DNA of 48,058 bases from Enterovibrio norvegicus DSM 15893 (GCF_900115495.1 NZ_FOWR01000040.1:1-48058), one strand, 5' to 3'. Shown: positions 8,240 through 16,384, numbered from the stretch's first letter. Notes: a model not told the origin generated them from the sequence alone. Translations and numbers: made by a program.

Positions 8240-8834
8240 CAGTGTTCGTGGAATCTATTGCGCTATTCGTCGCCCCAATCTCGAAGATCTGGATACCATT
8301 AGTCGCTGGCTAGATGATCCTTACCTGAATTCGACCGTTTTTGACAGTTCAACCTTTGTTAACGGGGCTCAGGAACAAGCGATGACCTGGCTAGAACAGA
8401 ACGCGACTGTTTATGGTGCTGACAACCTCTTGGGGTTGGTCTGTTCTGTGAAAAGTGGCAAGCCAATCGGGATGGTCTGGTTCAATAACATTGACTGGAA
8501 AAGCCGCACTGCAGATCTTCGTTATTTGGTCGGGGAAGCCGAGTATCGTACCAGTGTGTTCGGGCCTGAAATCGCGCTGCTCAGCCTTCAAATGGCTTTT
8601 AATGTGATGAATTTACATAAGATTTTTGGTTACGTTTTGTCGGGGAATGAGGATTCAATGAGTCTGGTAGAATTTGGGGGCATTAAAGAAGGTGTGCTCA
8701 AAAACTACGTGCGAGTAGGCGATGGATGGAACGACTACCATCTTTATGCCATGTTCTCAGATGACTTCCGGGCATTTTTACAAAAACACAAAGATGGGGT
8801 GTTACGCCGCCACTTTAAGAAAGGCCTATTCTAA
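8232..8834 (+). CDS. GNAT-family N-acyltransferase (second, RimJ-like)
   Basis: The product of about 200 residues resembles the RimJ/RimL branch of GNATs: an early IRRPNLEDLDTISRWLDDPYL, then GMVWFNNIDWKSRTADLRYLVGEAEYR, then an NLHKIFGYVLSGNEDSMSLVE stretch typical of the acyl-CoA fold. GTG at 8232 is preferred since TGAGGA lies 5 bases before it; an in-frame GTG at 8220 would add four residues. It overlaps the first GNAT by 8 bases. RimJ-type enzymes often act on protein or peptide N-termini, so the two GNATs may modify different positions of one substrate, which is inference. Confidence 0.78.
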   Translation: MFDSVRGIYCAIRRPNLEDLDTISRWLDDPYLNSTVFDSSTFVNGAQEQAMTWLEQNATVYGADNLLGLVCSVKSGKPIGMVWFNNIDWKSRTADLRYLVGEAEYRTSVFGPEIALLSLQMAFNVMNLHKIFGYVLSGNEDSMSLVEFGGIKEGVLKNYVRVGDGWNDYHLYAMFSDDFRAFLQKHKDGVLRRHFKKGLF

Positions 8835-8836
8835 AC

Positions 8837-9442
8837 GTGGGCCTACTTGCTTTACTGCTTACGTTTGTTGTTTGCGTCTCTTTTTTATACCCGCGAGTCA
8901 TCGGTGATCGCCTTGGCTTCATGTTCATGCTCCCCGTGCTTGCCTATACCGTGATTTTCTATGTGGATTGGCAGTTTGCGTCTCTGACTCAACTTTTTAC
9001 GATGATTGTCGGTGGGGCATGTGTCGGTATCGGTTTGCTGTTCGCGGGGTTACCCTTGAGTTCACCTCAACCAAAAGCATTCATGGTAAACAGCCTGCGC
9101 GGGTTGACGAGCCTTAAAGAAAACAGGCCTTATCTCTTATTTCAAGTTGGGATAACGTGTTACGAAGAGTTGATTTGGCGAGTATTTCTGATCAGCACAT
9201 TGTTGTTGGTGCTGCCTGCTTGGGCAGCAATCTTCCTTTCTTCTGCACTTTTCTGGACCGTTCACGGGGAAAACAGACCGTTAGGGTGGCACTCATTAGA
9301 GTTTTTTATCTTCTCAATGGTGCTTGCTGTTGCTTACAACCTGTTTGAATCCGTGCTCTTTGTTTGGGTTATTCACCTCACCAGAAATGTCCTTATTCTT
9401 TCTGCCTCGGACTATGAGCAACGTCAGGCTAGCCGGAGCTAA
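8837..9442 (+). CDS. CPBP-family intramembrane metalloprotease
   Basis: The 201-residue protein has about six membrane segments and the three CPBP (CAAX protease and bacteriocin-processing) motifs: Glu110-Glu111-x3-Arg115 (CYEELIWR), Phe139-x3-His143 (FWTVH) and His180-x3-Asn184 (HLTRN). Family members cleave prenylated proteins, or are linked to bacteriocin maturation and immunity. It starts with GTG two bases after the previous stop. At the end of this operon, and with a peptide precursor nearby, leader removal or self-protection are the likely roles. The gene ends 11 bases from the convergent permease gene with no terminator between them. Confidence 0.85.
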   Translation: MGLLALLLTFVVCVSFLYPRVIGDRLGFMFMLPVLAYTVIFYVDWQFASLTQLFTMIVGGACVGIGLLFAGLPLSSPQPKAFMVNSLRGLTSLKENRPYLLFQVGITCYEELIWRVFLISTLLLVLPAWAAIFLSSALFWTVHGENRPLGWHSLEFFIFSMVLAVAYNLFESVLFVWVIHLTRNVLILSASDYEQRQASRS

Positions 9443-9453
9443 AAGGTGTATGT

Positions 9454-10698
9454 TCACGCATCCCTGAGCGCATCCACAGGCTTCATTTGTGCCGCTCTTC
9501 TCGCGGGGATATACCCCGCAACCAGTCCAACTAAAATTGACACAAAAAGGGCAATACTGATGCCTAACATTCCCGGAAATAATGGGAAGCCTGTAAAAAC
9601 GTCTAAAACCACCCCAATGAGCATCCCCACGGCCAATCCCGCAAGGCCACCAATCAAACATATCAGCACTGATTCGACAATAAATTGCACCATGATATGG
9701 CTGCGGTGCGCGCCAATGGCCGCACGAATACCGATTTCCCGTGTCCGTTCAGCAACCGCTGTACTCATGATGCCGGCAACACCTATTGCCCCTACGATCA
9801 ACGCGCTAGAGGCGGCAATAATGCCAATGATGGTGACACCGCCAAGAATGTTATCTGTGGTTTTGATGTATGACGCGAGGGTTTCACTTTGATATTCAAA
9901 CACGCCTTGATAGCGTCGCGAGAGCACCCCTTTTAGCTGATCGGCGGCGGCTTCAGCGGCTTCGACCGACGTGGCTTCAACTTGTAGGTAGTTAACGTCG
10001 CTATTTCCATTCAGTGTTTGAATAAGCGGGTAGCTCACTAAAATGCGATTATTCACATCTCCGCCTGCTGAACCGATGCTAGCGAGTAAATCTCGACTTT
10101 TAGATCGCAGAACACCAACAACCTGATATTCACGCCCTGAGATTCTGAGTGTGAGACCTAAGGGATTGGGCATGCCGGGAAACAGGTCAGAGGCCACGGT
10201 TTCGCCGATAACGGCGACAGGTCTACGATTTCTGATTTCTACTTCTCGAAGGCCTCTTCCAATGCGCAGCTGGTCATTGTTGATGGCGAGGTAATCGACA
10301 TTAACGCCGATGACTTGCGCGTTGTTGTAACGATTGCCCGCTTGAATGACAGGGGCGGGACCTCTCGGGTTTACAACAGGACTGATGAGACTGACTGAAG
10401 GACAACAATCACCTTGAAGGGCGATTAAATCGTTGTTGTTGATGCCTGTTCCTGTGCGTGTACGTCTATGCGGGTCTTTGCTGCCATGCGCCCGATATAC
10501 CCAAACAGATTTCAGGCCGAACGTTTCTAATTCCTGCATGACGAATGCTTTGCCACCGGTGCTGACGGTATCAACCGTCATCACGGCGGCGATACCGACC
10601 GCAATGCCAACCATACTCAGCATGGATCTGCCCCAATTAGCTAGCATGGCCAGTCGTGCTTCTTTAAACAAGTCGGGCAGGATGCGGAGTGTTTTCAT
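9454..10698 (-). CDS. MacB/FtsX-type ABC transporter permease
   Basis: The 414-residue protein has one N-terminal membrane helix (about residues 20-42), a large periplasmic domain, and three C-terminal helices ending in AGYIPARRAAQMKPVDALR, the classic FtsX/MacB domain ending. In MacB the ATPase is fused at the N-terminus; here it is encoded by the preceding gene, as in LolCDE-like and split systems. These mechanotransmission transporters drive substrates from the periplasm through an adaptor and TolC. ATGA overlap with the ATPase gene shows coupling. The substrate is presumably the peptide product of this cluster. Confidence 0.9.
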   Translation of the reverse strand: MKTLRILPDLFKEARLAMLANWGRSMLSMVGIAVGIAAVMTVDTVSTGGKAFVMQELETFGLKSVWVYRAHGSKDPHRRTRTGTGINNNDLIALQGDCCPSVSLISPVVNPRGPAPVIQAGNRYNNAQVIGVNVDYLAINNDQLRIGRGLREVEIRNRRPVAVIGETVASDLFPGMPNPLGLTLRISGREYQVVGVLRSKSRDLLASIGSAGGDVNNRILVSYPLIQTLNGNSDVNYLQVEATSVEAAEAAADQLKGVLSRRYQGVFEYQSETLASYIKTTDNILGGVTIIGIIAASSALIVGAIGVAGIMSTAVAERTREIGIRAAIGAHRSHIMVQFIVESVLICLIGGLAGLAVGMLIGVVLDVFTGFPLFPGMLGISIALFVSILVGLVAGYIPARRAAQMKPVDALRDA

Positions 10699-11357
10699 GT
10701 CACTATCCTGCCGTCTCGCATGTGTAGCACTCTGTCAGCCGCTTCGGCCAAATGTGCATCGTGAGTGACCATGACAATGGTATGCCCGTCAGCATGTAGC
10801 GCTTTGAACAAATCCATCACCTGCTGCCCAGTTTGGCTGTCTAATGCGCCAGTTGGCTCATCTGCGATCAGTAATTTTGGCTTGTTCACCAACGCTCGAG
10901 CAATTGCCACACGTTGTTGCTGTCCACCGGAGAGTTGATTCGGGAAATGCGTTGCGCGATCGGCGAGGCCCACGCGTTCGAGTGCAGATAACGCCATGGC
11001 TTTGCGCTGGGAAGACGGGGTGCCTTGGTAGACCAAAGGAAGCATGACGTTGGCTAAAGCATCACGGCGTGATAACAAATTAAACGATTGAAAGATGAAC
11101 CCAATTAACGATGAACGAAGCGTTGCGAGCCCATCATCCTCCGTTAAATGAACGGCGGTGCCATCCAAATGGTAGGTGCCTTTGTCGGCGTTGTCTAAGC
11201 AGCCAATAATGTTGAGAAGGGTGCTTTTTCCTGAACCAGAGGCACCCATTATGGTCACGAATTCTCCCTGCTTAATGCTCAGGTCAACGCCTTGTATGAT
11301 GGGCAAGGGCGTGTCTCCTCGGAAGTAGGATTTATGCAGGGATTCAATCTTGATCAT
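10695..11357 (-). CDS. MacB/LolD-type ABC transporter ATP-binding protein
   Basis: The 220-residue ATPase shows Walker A (GASGSGKS), signature [15 protein letters not shown], Walker [13 protein letters not shown] and the H-loop MVTHD, in the arrangement of the MacB/LolD branch. The ATG at 11357 ([11 protein letters not shown]) is chosen over a longer frame because the extra N-terminus is only readthrough of the adaptor gene. The true start overlaps the adaptor stop by 14 bases. It powers the adjacent FtsX-type permease. Confidence 0.92.
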   Translation of the reverse strand: MIKIESLHKSYFRGDTPLPIIQGVDLSIKQGEFVTIMGASGSGKSTLLNIIGCLDNADKGTYHLDGTAVHLTEDDGLATLRSSLIGFIFQSFNLLSRRDALANVMLPLVYQGTPSSQRKAMALSALERVGLADRATHFPNQLSGGQQQRVAIARALVNKPKLLIADEPTGALDSQTGQQVMDLFKALHADGHTIVMVTHDAHLAEAADRVLHMRDGRIVT

Positions 11358-12465
11358 GTTTCGCTGCAAACCTTGCTGTACGGCCATTTTCAAGATACCC
11401 GCTATCAAACAGGGCAACCTGTTGCCCTTCTTGAACGCCGCTGAGGATTTCAACATGTGTGTCCGTTTCTAACCCTGATTCGACAGGTTGCAAACGAATG
11501 ACGCCTTGTTCTACCAATGCAACTTCAAAGTGCCCAGGCTCGCGTTCACGCAGGGCGCTGTAGGGCAGTCTAAGCACATCGCCTCGTTCTTCTATCACGA
11601 TTTCAATGTCCAGTTGTTGCCCGAGCAGAAGTTTAGGGGCATCGGCACCTAACCCCATGCGTACTGGAAACGTATTTAAATGGCGTGCTGATGTACGCTC
11701 GATAGCGGGGCCAATCCAATGAATTTTCGTTTGCCAGCCTATGTCTGGGAAAGCATCAGACGTCACATTGACCAATTGGCCAACGTGAATTCTTCCGGTA
11801 TCAACGGCATCCAGGTTGGCTTCAATTTCCCATCCCTCAATTGCGACGAGTTGGAAAAGCTCCGTACCGGCTTCTACCCATTGCCCAGATTCGGTCCACT
11901 TATCCACGATAACGGCGTCGAAAGGGGCGTTAAGCTTTTGCCAATCTTGTTCAAGTACACGCATTTGGGCGTCAGCGTGGGCAATAGCAACCGCAGCTTG
12001 TGCGGTTTCCATTTCAAATTTAACTTGGTCTAGCGCTTCGACGGAGACGAGGTTTCTATTGGAAAGCTCCGATACTCGATTGTAGCGTTGCCTCTGTTCT
12101 TTTAAACGAACAGTTTCTTGCTGAACGACGGCTTTAGCGCGTTTGAGTCGGGTCATGGATGCGCGGTTATCCATGGCGGCCAAAGTGTCATCTTTGTTGA
12201 CCAGATCTCCGCGAGCAACATAGACCTGCTCGACGCGACCATTCACTAAGGCTGTCAAAGAAACGGTACGATCATTAATCACTTCACCCGTCACTCGAAT
12301 GATGTAGGCCATGTCATTGCGTTGTACTTGCACGCCTGACACTTCCAGAGGGGGCGTTTGGTAGAAAAAGTAGCCTGTGGCAGCAGCTGAAACCAGAATA
12401 AGGATAGCGAAGGTGCTCTTGAAGTAGCCTCTCACAGATTGCTTACTAGACTGCTTCAATTTCAT
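11344..12465 (-). CDS. Periplasmic adaptor (MacA/HlyD, RND-type membrane fusion protein)
   Basis: The product of about 373 residues has a short cytoplasmic tail, one membrane helix (about residues 18-36), a lipoyl-like half (VNGRVEQVYVARGDLVNKDD), a coiled coil (about 110-180), a second lipoyl half, then beta-barrel segments. This is the MacA-like architecture linking an inner-membrane transporter to TolC. The ATG at 12465 (MKLKQSSKQ) has GAGAG 8 bases upstream; a TTG at 12480 would add five residues. It lies between the ABC exporter and the ATPase/permease pair in one operon. Confidence 0.88.
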   Translation of the reverse strand: MKLKQSSKQSVRGYFKSTFAILILVSAAATGYFFYQTPPLEVSGVQVQRNDMAYIIRVTGEVINDRTVSLTALVNGRVEQVYVARGDLVNKDDTLAAMDNRASMTRLKRAKAVVQQETVRLKEQRQRYNRVSELSNRNLVSVEALDQVKFEMETAQAAVAIAHADAQMRVLEQDWQKLNAPFDAVIVDKWTESGQWVEAGTELFQLVAIEGWEIEANLDAVDTGRIHVGQLVNVTSDAFPDIGWQTKIHWIGPAIERTSARHLNTFPVRMGLGADAPKLLLGQQLDIEIVIEERGDVLRLPYSALREREPGHFEVALVEQGVIRLQPVESGLETDTHVEILSGVQEGQQVALFDSGYLENGRTARFAAKHDQD

Positions 12466-12663
12466 AAGAGGTGCTCTCAATTCTCTATCCCTACTGCTTC
12501 ATACATTACGAGGCCGTTAGCGCTTTCACTCTTATATATTTAAGAGGCTATGTGGGGAGTATATCCCTTCGCGTGTTGATCATAAGTCTCAGTTTTGCTT
12601 AAACATTCAGTCTCTATCAGCGAGTGAGAACGGACAAGGCTTCCTGTTTAAACAAACCCACGC

Positions 12664-14364
12664 TTAACTCACCTTTTTTGGCGCTGTTTCAGTCACGCGA
12701 GTGGCGTTACTTAAGCTGTCGTTCTCTAGATAAACGACACGTTCAACCGCATCAAATAGGCGGTCATCATGGCTGACAATCACCACAATTTTTGACTGTT
12801 TAAGAGAGCGTATAACATCAATCAGCAGGGTTACCGCTTCACTGTCCAAGTTATTCGTGGGCTCGTCCATTAGCAAAATCGGTGTATCGCGCAGTAATGC
12901 ACGCGCGAGGCCTAGTTTTTGGACTTGGCCACCTGATAGCTCTGAATGGGCATTTTTAATGACATGATCAATGCCTTGGTCGAGGCGCTCAACCCACTTA
13001 TCCAGCCCTACCAAAGAGAGCGCTGCTTGAATCTTTTCCTGCTCAACGTCCATGCCAAACGTCACGTTGTTACGAATGGAGTCTGAAATGATGTGGATCT
13101 TTTGCGGCACCATCGAAATCCACTGAGACCGGCTTGGTAAGGTATTTAGGCGTATAGTGTCGAGTGCAATGTGCCCTGATTGCGGTTTGAGCTCTCCGCT
13201 AAGAATGGTGAGTAGCGTTGATTTTCCAGCCCCGTTACCGCCGTTAATCAAGTGTGCTTGGCCTTTATTGAAAGCCAAGTCTAGCTCGGTGAATAAAGGG
13301 TAGTCGTGCTGGTAGGAAAAACTCATCCCCTCCAAACGCATCGACTCAATGGTGGTTGAGGGGGCGATGTCGGCACTAACGCGATCAACCGAATCTTGCT
13401 GAGATTGCGCTTGCGCTAAATCCCCCAGTTCTTTTACGCGCATTAACGCCGTCAATTCGTTAGGCATACTGGAAGCAAACTCAATGATCCTAATCAGTGA
13501 AGGCACCATCAAGTTGAGTGTCGCCATATAGGTGATGATTAAGCCCACGGTCAACTGTTCTTCTATGACCATCGCACCACCAAGATACCAAATGATAACC
13601 ACGGCTAGCATGGGGATCCCCATAATGATCATGCTCACTTTGGTATCATATAATTGACGGGTGAAGCGCTTCCGCTCCAAATCTTCAACGGCTTTTCGGC
13701 AATATTTCGAAAAGAAATTGCTAGCATCATATATTTTTATTTCTGCATCAGCTTCTATGGTTTCTTGTACGACAGTGAATTTTTTTGCGGAGGCATCCGT
13801 TTCATCTTTAGATGATAACCATAGAGCACTGTCAAATCGCATGTAAACAAGGATAGCTGCGGGTAGCAAGACAAGAAGAATGGCACTTAATTGCCAATTC
13901 ATGAAAAAAACGATCACTAATAAAACGAGCGATAAGACGAAATGATGGATAGCGCTTGATAGCCCATAAGGCATAATGACTTCAAACTGATCTATATCCC
14001 TTGTGACTCGCGAGAGTAGATCACCATTATTGATTTTTATTCGCTGATTAAAATTCAAACCCAGTATGCTTTTAATAACATCCTGATTAAAATCAATCAT
14101 AATATCTTCGCGTACTTTTAGACGAAATCGCGCGTTTACATAACTGGTCACCAAATAACCGCTATAAAGAATGGCGAGCAACGAAACAGTCTTCAGCAGT
14201 AAATCTGAATCTGCGCTAGGCAGCACTTGGTCAATGATATGGCCTGACAGGTAGGGCAGTGGCGCCTGAAATGCTGTTAGTAATAAAGCTAATAGCAGAA
14301 AAGATAAAGAATGATATTTTCTTCTTTTATAGATGAGCTTGTATAAGTAAGAAATTCGGGTCAC
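12664..14364 (-). CDS. ABC exporter with fused membrane and ATPase domains
   Basis: The 566-residue half-transporter has six membrane helices (about residues 15-300) followed by a nucleotide-binding domain with Walker A GGNGAGKST, signature LSGGQVQKLGLARAL, Walker B PILLMDEPTNNLD and H-loop VSHDD. Type I exporters of this size move peptides and lipids. It lacks the N-terminal C39 peptidase of double-glycine bacteriocin exporters, so leader removal would need another protease such as the CPBP protein. The start is GTG at 14364 with AGGA 7 bases upstream. It lies 108 bases downstream of the small peptide gene, with a hairpin between, and is its closest partner. Confidence 0.92.
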   Translation of the reverse strand: MTRISYLYKLIYKRRKYHSLSFLLLALLLTAFQAPLPYLSGHIIDQVLPSADSDLLLKTVSLLAILYSGYLVTSYVNARFRLKVREDIMIDFNQDVIKSILGLNFNQRIKINNGDLLSRVTRDIDQFEVIMPYGLSSAIHHFVLSLVLLVIVFFMNWQLSAILLVLLPAAILVYMRFDSALWLSSKDETDASAKKFTVVQETIEADAEIKIYDASNFFSKYCRKAVEDLERKRFTRQLYDTKVSMIIMGIPMLAVVIIWYLGGAMVIEEQLTVGLIITYMATLNLMVPSLIRIIEFASSMPNELTALMRVKELGDLAQAQSQQDSVDRVSADIAPSTTIESMRLEGMSFSYQHDYPLFTELDLAFNKGQAHLINGGNGAGKSTLLTILSGELKPQSGHIALDTIRLNTLPSRSQWISMVPQKIHIISDSIRNNVTFGMDVEQEKIQAALSLVGLDKWVERLDQGIDHVIKNAHSELSGGQVQKLGLARALLRDTPILLMDEPTNNLDSEAVTLLIDVIRSLKQSKIVVIVSHDDRLFDAVERVVYLENDSLSNATRVTETAPKKVS

Positions 14365-14413
14365 AGTCCGATCCTGGTTTAGAGGAAAACTATTTCCCTA
14401 AAAATGTGTAAAG

Positions 14414-14435
14414 TGGGGATAAAACATCATCCCCA
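14414..14435 (-). terminator. Hairpin between peptide gene and exporter gene, possible attenuator
   Basis: TGGGGAT at 14414-14420 pairs with ATCCCCA at 14429-14435 around an 8-base loop. On the minus strand five Ts follow only 9 bases later, so termination would be partial. Such leaky hairpins commonly give more precursor peptide than transporter; here that is inference. Confidence 0.4.
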
Positions 14436-14472
14436 TTTTATTATAAAATTCCTAATATATTTTTAACGTATA

Positions 14473-14574
14473 TTAAGGTGTTCCACAACAAGGACCTGGA
14501 TTAGGATGAGTAGGCTTTTTATGTTTCGTAGCCAGTACAGGTCCTTTTTTCGCAGCAAAGTTTATTTTTTTCAT
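14473..14574 (-). CDS. Small Lys-rich peptide, 33 residues, candidate modified-peptide precursor
   Basis: The ATG at 14572-14574 has AAGGAAAG just upstream, a strong ribosome binding site, and the frame stops with TAA at 14473-14475. The peptide begins MKKINFAAKK and ends HPNPGPCCGTP. It has seven Lys (2, 3, 9, 10, 17, 19, 20), two His, a proline-rich tail and a vicinal Cys29-Cys30 pair. It has no signal peptide and no double-Gly leader end. Position at the head of an exporter operon, beside acyl-ACP enzymes and GNATs, makes it the likely substrate. Lys or N-terminal acylation is the first hypothesis; a disulfide or metal site at the Cys pair is also possible. I know of no named family with this sequence. 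Confidence 0.75.
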   Translation of the reverse strand: MKKINFAAKKGPVLATKHKKPTHPNPGPCCGTP

Positions 14575-14655
14575 AATCTTTCCTTTTTTAATGAAGCCAA
14601 TGATTGACGTAATTACTGTGTGTATTTTATTTGTCGACTAAATAAATACCATGGC

Positions 14656-14684
14656 ATTGTTGTGGTGATTCTTTTGGAAGTCAA
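14656..14684 (-). promoter_or_regulatory. Probable sigma-70 promoter of the peptide/exporter operon
   Basis: On the minus strand TTGACT (14679-14684) is separated by exactly 17 bases from AACAAT (14656-14661), giving a 5' leader of about 75 bases before the peptide ATG. Confidence 0.5.
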
Positions 14685-14777
14685 CTTTTAAGAAGTGATG
14701 AACTGGGCCTATATTTATTGAATCGTTAAAGTGATGAGAGTGTCGTTTATTTGAGAATGAAAGAGGCTATGCTTTAC

Positions 14778-14854
14778 CATTAATTTCTCATTAATTATTT
14801 ATCCGTTACTCATTAATTTTTCATCATCACCCCATCCATTTCCCATTTATTTTT
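14778..14854. repeat. Seven-unit tandem repeat with 11-bp period
   Basis: Units begin at 14778, 14789, 14800, 14811, 14822, 14833 and 14844. Three start with CATTAATT and the others with CATCATCA, CATCCATT, CATTTATT and a diverged TATCCGTT; most units end in a short pyrimidine run. The 11-bp spacing is about one helical turn, so all units face the same side. The array lies about 94-170 bases upstream of the -35 box of the peptide promoter. It may bind a regulator cooperatively or bend DNA. Confidence 0.7.
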
Positions 14855-15085
14855 ATGGTGTTTCACTTATGGTTAAAATTTGAACGCGATTGGTCTGGAG
14901 GATAGGACGAAATTGTTGGGTATCTATGAAGCAAGATCACTGCGACATCAAAAACGATTTTTCTCTGTTTCGATGTCACAGTGAACGGAAATACCTCTCA
15001 TCTCTTCCATTGCCATGGTGTTTTACGCATCGCTGACGTGTCAGTCCTGCCGGCGGCACCTTCTCATTTAACGCTATCACTTGGC
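14855..15085. other. Intergenic region between peptide operon and TRAP operon
   Basis: With the promoter and repeat above, this completes a gap of about 510 bases without recognised genes. It holds an imperfect inverted repeat (14937-14984). A 36-codon plus-strand frame from ATG 14926 lacks a well-placed ribosome binding site and is not called. No clear terminator for the TRAP operon was found. Confidence 0.5.
14937..14984. repeat. Imperfect inverted repeat, 17-base arms
   Basis: TCACTGCGACATCAAAA at 14937-14953 is complementary to 14968-14984 with two mismatches, around a 14-base loop. It lies downstream of the TRAP genes and upstream of the peptide operon. It could be a transcript end or a dyad for a regulator. 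Confidence 0.5.
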
Positions 15086-16384
15086 CTATTTATACCCAAG
15101 GAAGTACTCCGGCAAAAATAGAGATATTTGCGGAATAAAAGTGATAAGCAGAAGCGCTCCAATCAAGGTAATAACCCAGGGTAGTATCCGCTTGGCTATT
15201 TTCTCGAAGGGTATCTCTCCCACTTGGGCCGCCATAAAGAGGTTTGCGCCAAGCGGAGGTGTCACGAAACCGATGGCAAGCGCCACGATCATCACAATGC
15301 CAAAATGCACTAAATCCACGCCAAGTTTGGTGAGCACGGGCAGTAACACTGGCGTCAGGATGACAATCGAGGCCAGCGTTTCCAAGAAGGTGCCGATGAT
15401 AAGGAGCAATACGAGTATCGCGAGGAGGACGAAATATTTGTTTTCCGTACTCGATAAAACGAACTGCGCCAGTTCGGTGGGGATCTTCTCTAGTGCGATA
15501 ATGCGACCAAAGGCCACGGATGCGCCGATAATCACGAGCACTGCGGAGACCAGCATGGCCGACTCCAGCATGATCTTGGGTAATTGCTTCATCGGAAGTT
15601 CGCGATACACCAAACAAGACACGATCAAGGCGTATACCACGGCTACGGCAGAAGACTCCGTTGGCGTGACAATGCCGCCGTAGATGCCACCGAGAATAAC
15701 AATGGGCATGATGAGTGCGAGCTTTGCTTCATTGAGTACATGGAAGATTTCTTTGTATGTCGCGGGTGCTCGAGTATCTACCATGTGAGCATGGCGGTTT
15801 TGTCTGCGGTGAAAGTAGTTGTAAGTGATCAAAGTAATGGCGATCACGATACCGGGCAGAATCCCTGCCATAAACAGCGCCGTCACTGATACGCCCGCCG
15901 CAACGGCGTACACAATCATGACCACGGAAGGGGGAATCATCACGCCTAATCCGCCAGCACTCGCTACCATAGCGCCAGCATAGGCACGGTCATACCCTCG
16001 CTGAACAAGGGCGGGGATCATCGCTAAACCGACCGCTGCGACTGTGGCAGAGCCTGTACCTGATATGGCTGCGAAGAATAGGCAAGCCATGATCGTGACG
16101 GTACCTAAATCCCCGGGTGCGCGACCAAACAAGGTATCGGCAACGGCAATCAAACGTTTGGAAATTCCCCCTTTGCTCATGATGTTGCCTGCAAGGGTGA
16201 ACAACACAACAGCAATCAAGGTGAAGCTGTTGATGCCACTGACGAGCCCAAGCGCATATAAATCGGGCTTGAGAAAAGGGATGTACATAATGGCGAGAAG
16301 CGATGCTGAACCAAGGGCGATACCAATCGGTACGCCAATGAGTAACATGCTAAAGAAACCTGCGAAGAGAATCAGTGATGTCAT
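15086..16384 (-). CDS. TRAP transporter large permease (DctM family)
   Basis: The 432-residue protein with about 12 hydrophobic helices fits the DctM subunit in length and opens MTSLILFAGFFSMLLIGVPIGIALG, the family's usual start. Conserved GVITPTESSAVAVVYAL and TPPLGANLFMAA stretches are present. It carries organic acids inward using a sodium gradient together with the small and binding subunits. It overlaps the small subunit by 4 bases (ATGA). It is the last gene of the long minus-strand catabolic arm. Confidence 0.95.
   Translation of the reverse strand: MTSLILFAGFFSMLLIGVPIGIALGSASLLAIMYIPFLKPDLYALGLVSGINSFTLIAVVLFTLAGNIMSKGGISKRLIAVADTLFGRAPGDLGTVTIMACLFFAAISGTGSATVAAVGLAMIPALVQRGYDRAYAGAMVASAGGLGVMIPPSVVMIVYAVAAGVSVTALFMAGILPGIVIAITLITYNYFHRRQNRHAHMVDTRAPATYKEIFHVLNEAKLALIMPIVILGGIYGGIVTPTESSAVAVVYALIVSCLVYRELPMKQLPKIMLESAMLVSAVLVIIGASVAFGRIIALEKIPTELAQFVLSSTENKYFVLLAILVLLLIIGTFLETLASIVILTPVLLPVLTKLGVDLVHFGIVMIVALAIGFVTPPLGANLFMAAQVGEIPFEKIAKRILPWVITLIGALLLITFIPQISLFLPEYFLGYK

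Noticed and set aside
9446-9892. 148-codon plus-strand frame continuing after the CPBP gene
   Set aside because: It is antisense to the C-terminal FtsX domain of the permease; its Thr/Pro/Ile-rich content is a mirror artefact.
12481-12663. Gap between adaptor and exporter genes checked for another precursor peptide
   Set aside because: Only minus-strand frames of about 5-11 codons without ribosome binding sites were found.
14926-15036. 36-codon plus-strand ORF considered as a second peptide precursor
   Set aside because: The GGAGGAT upstream is more than 20 bases from the ATG, and the frame runs through the inverted repeat at 14937-14984.
15081-15683. 200-codon plus-strand frame opposite the TRAP large permease
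   Set aside because: It is antisense to hydrophobic helices of a well-recognised DctM protein.
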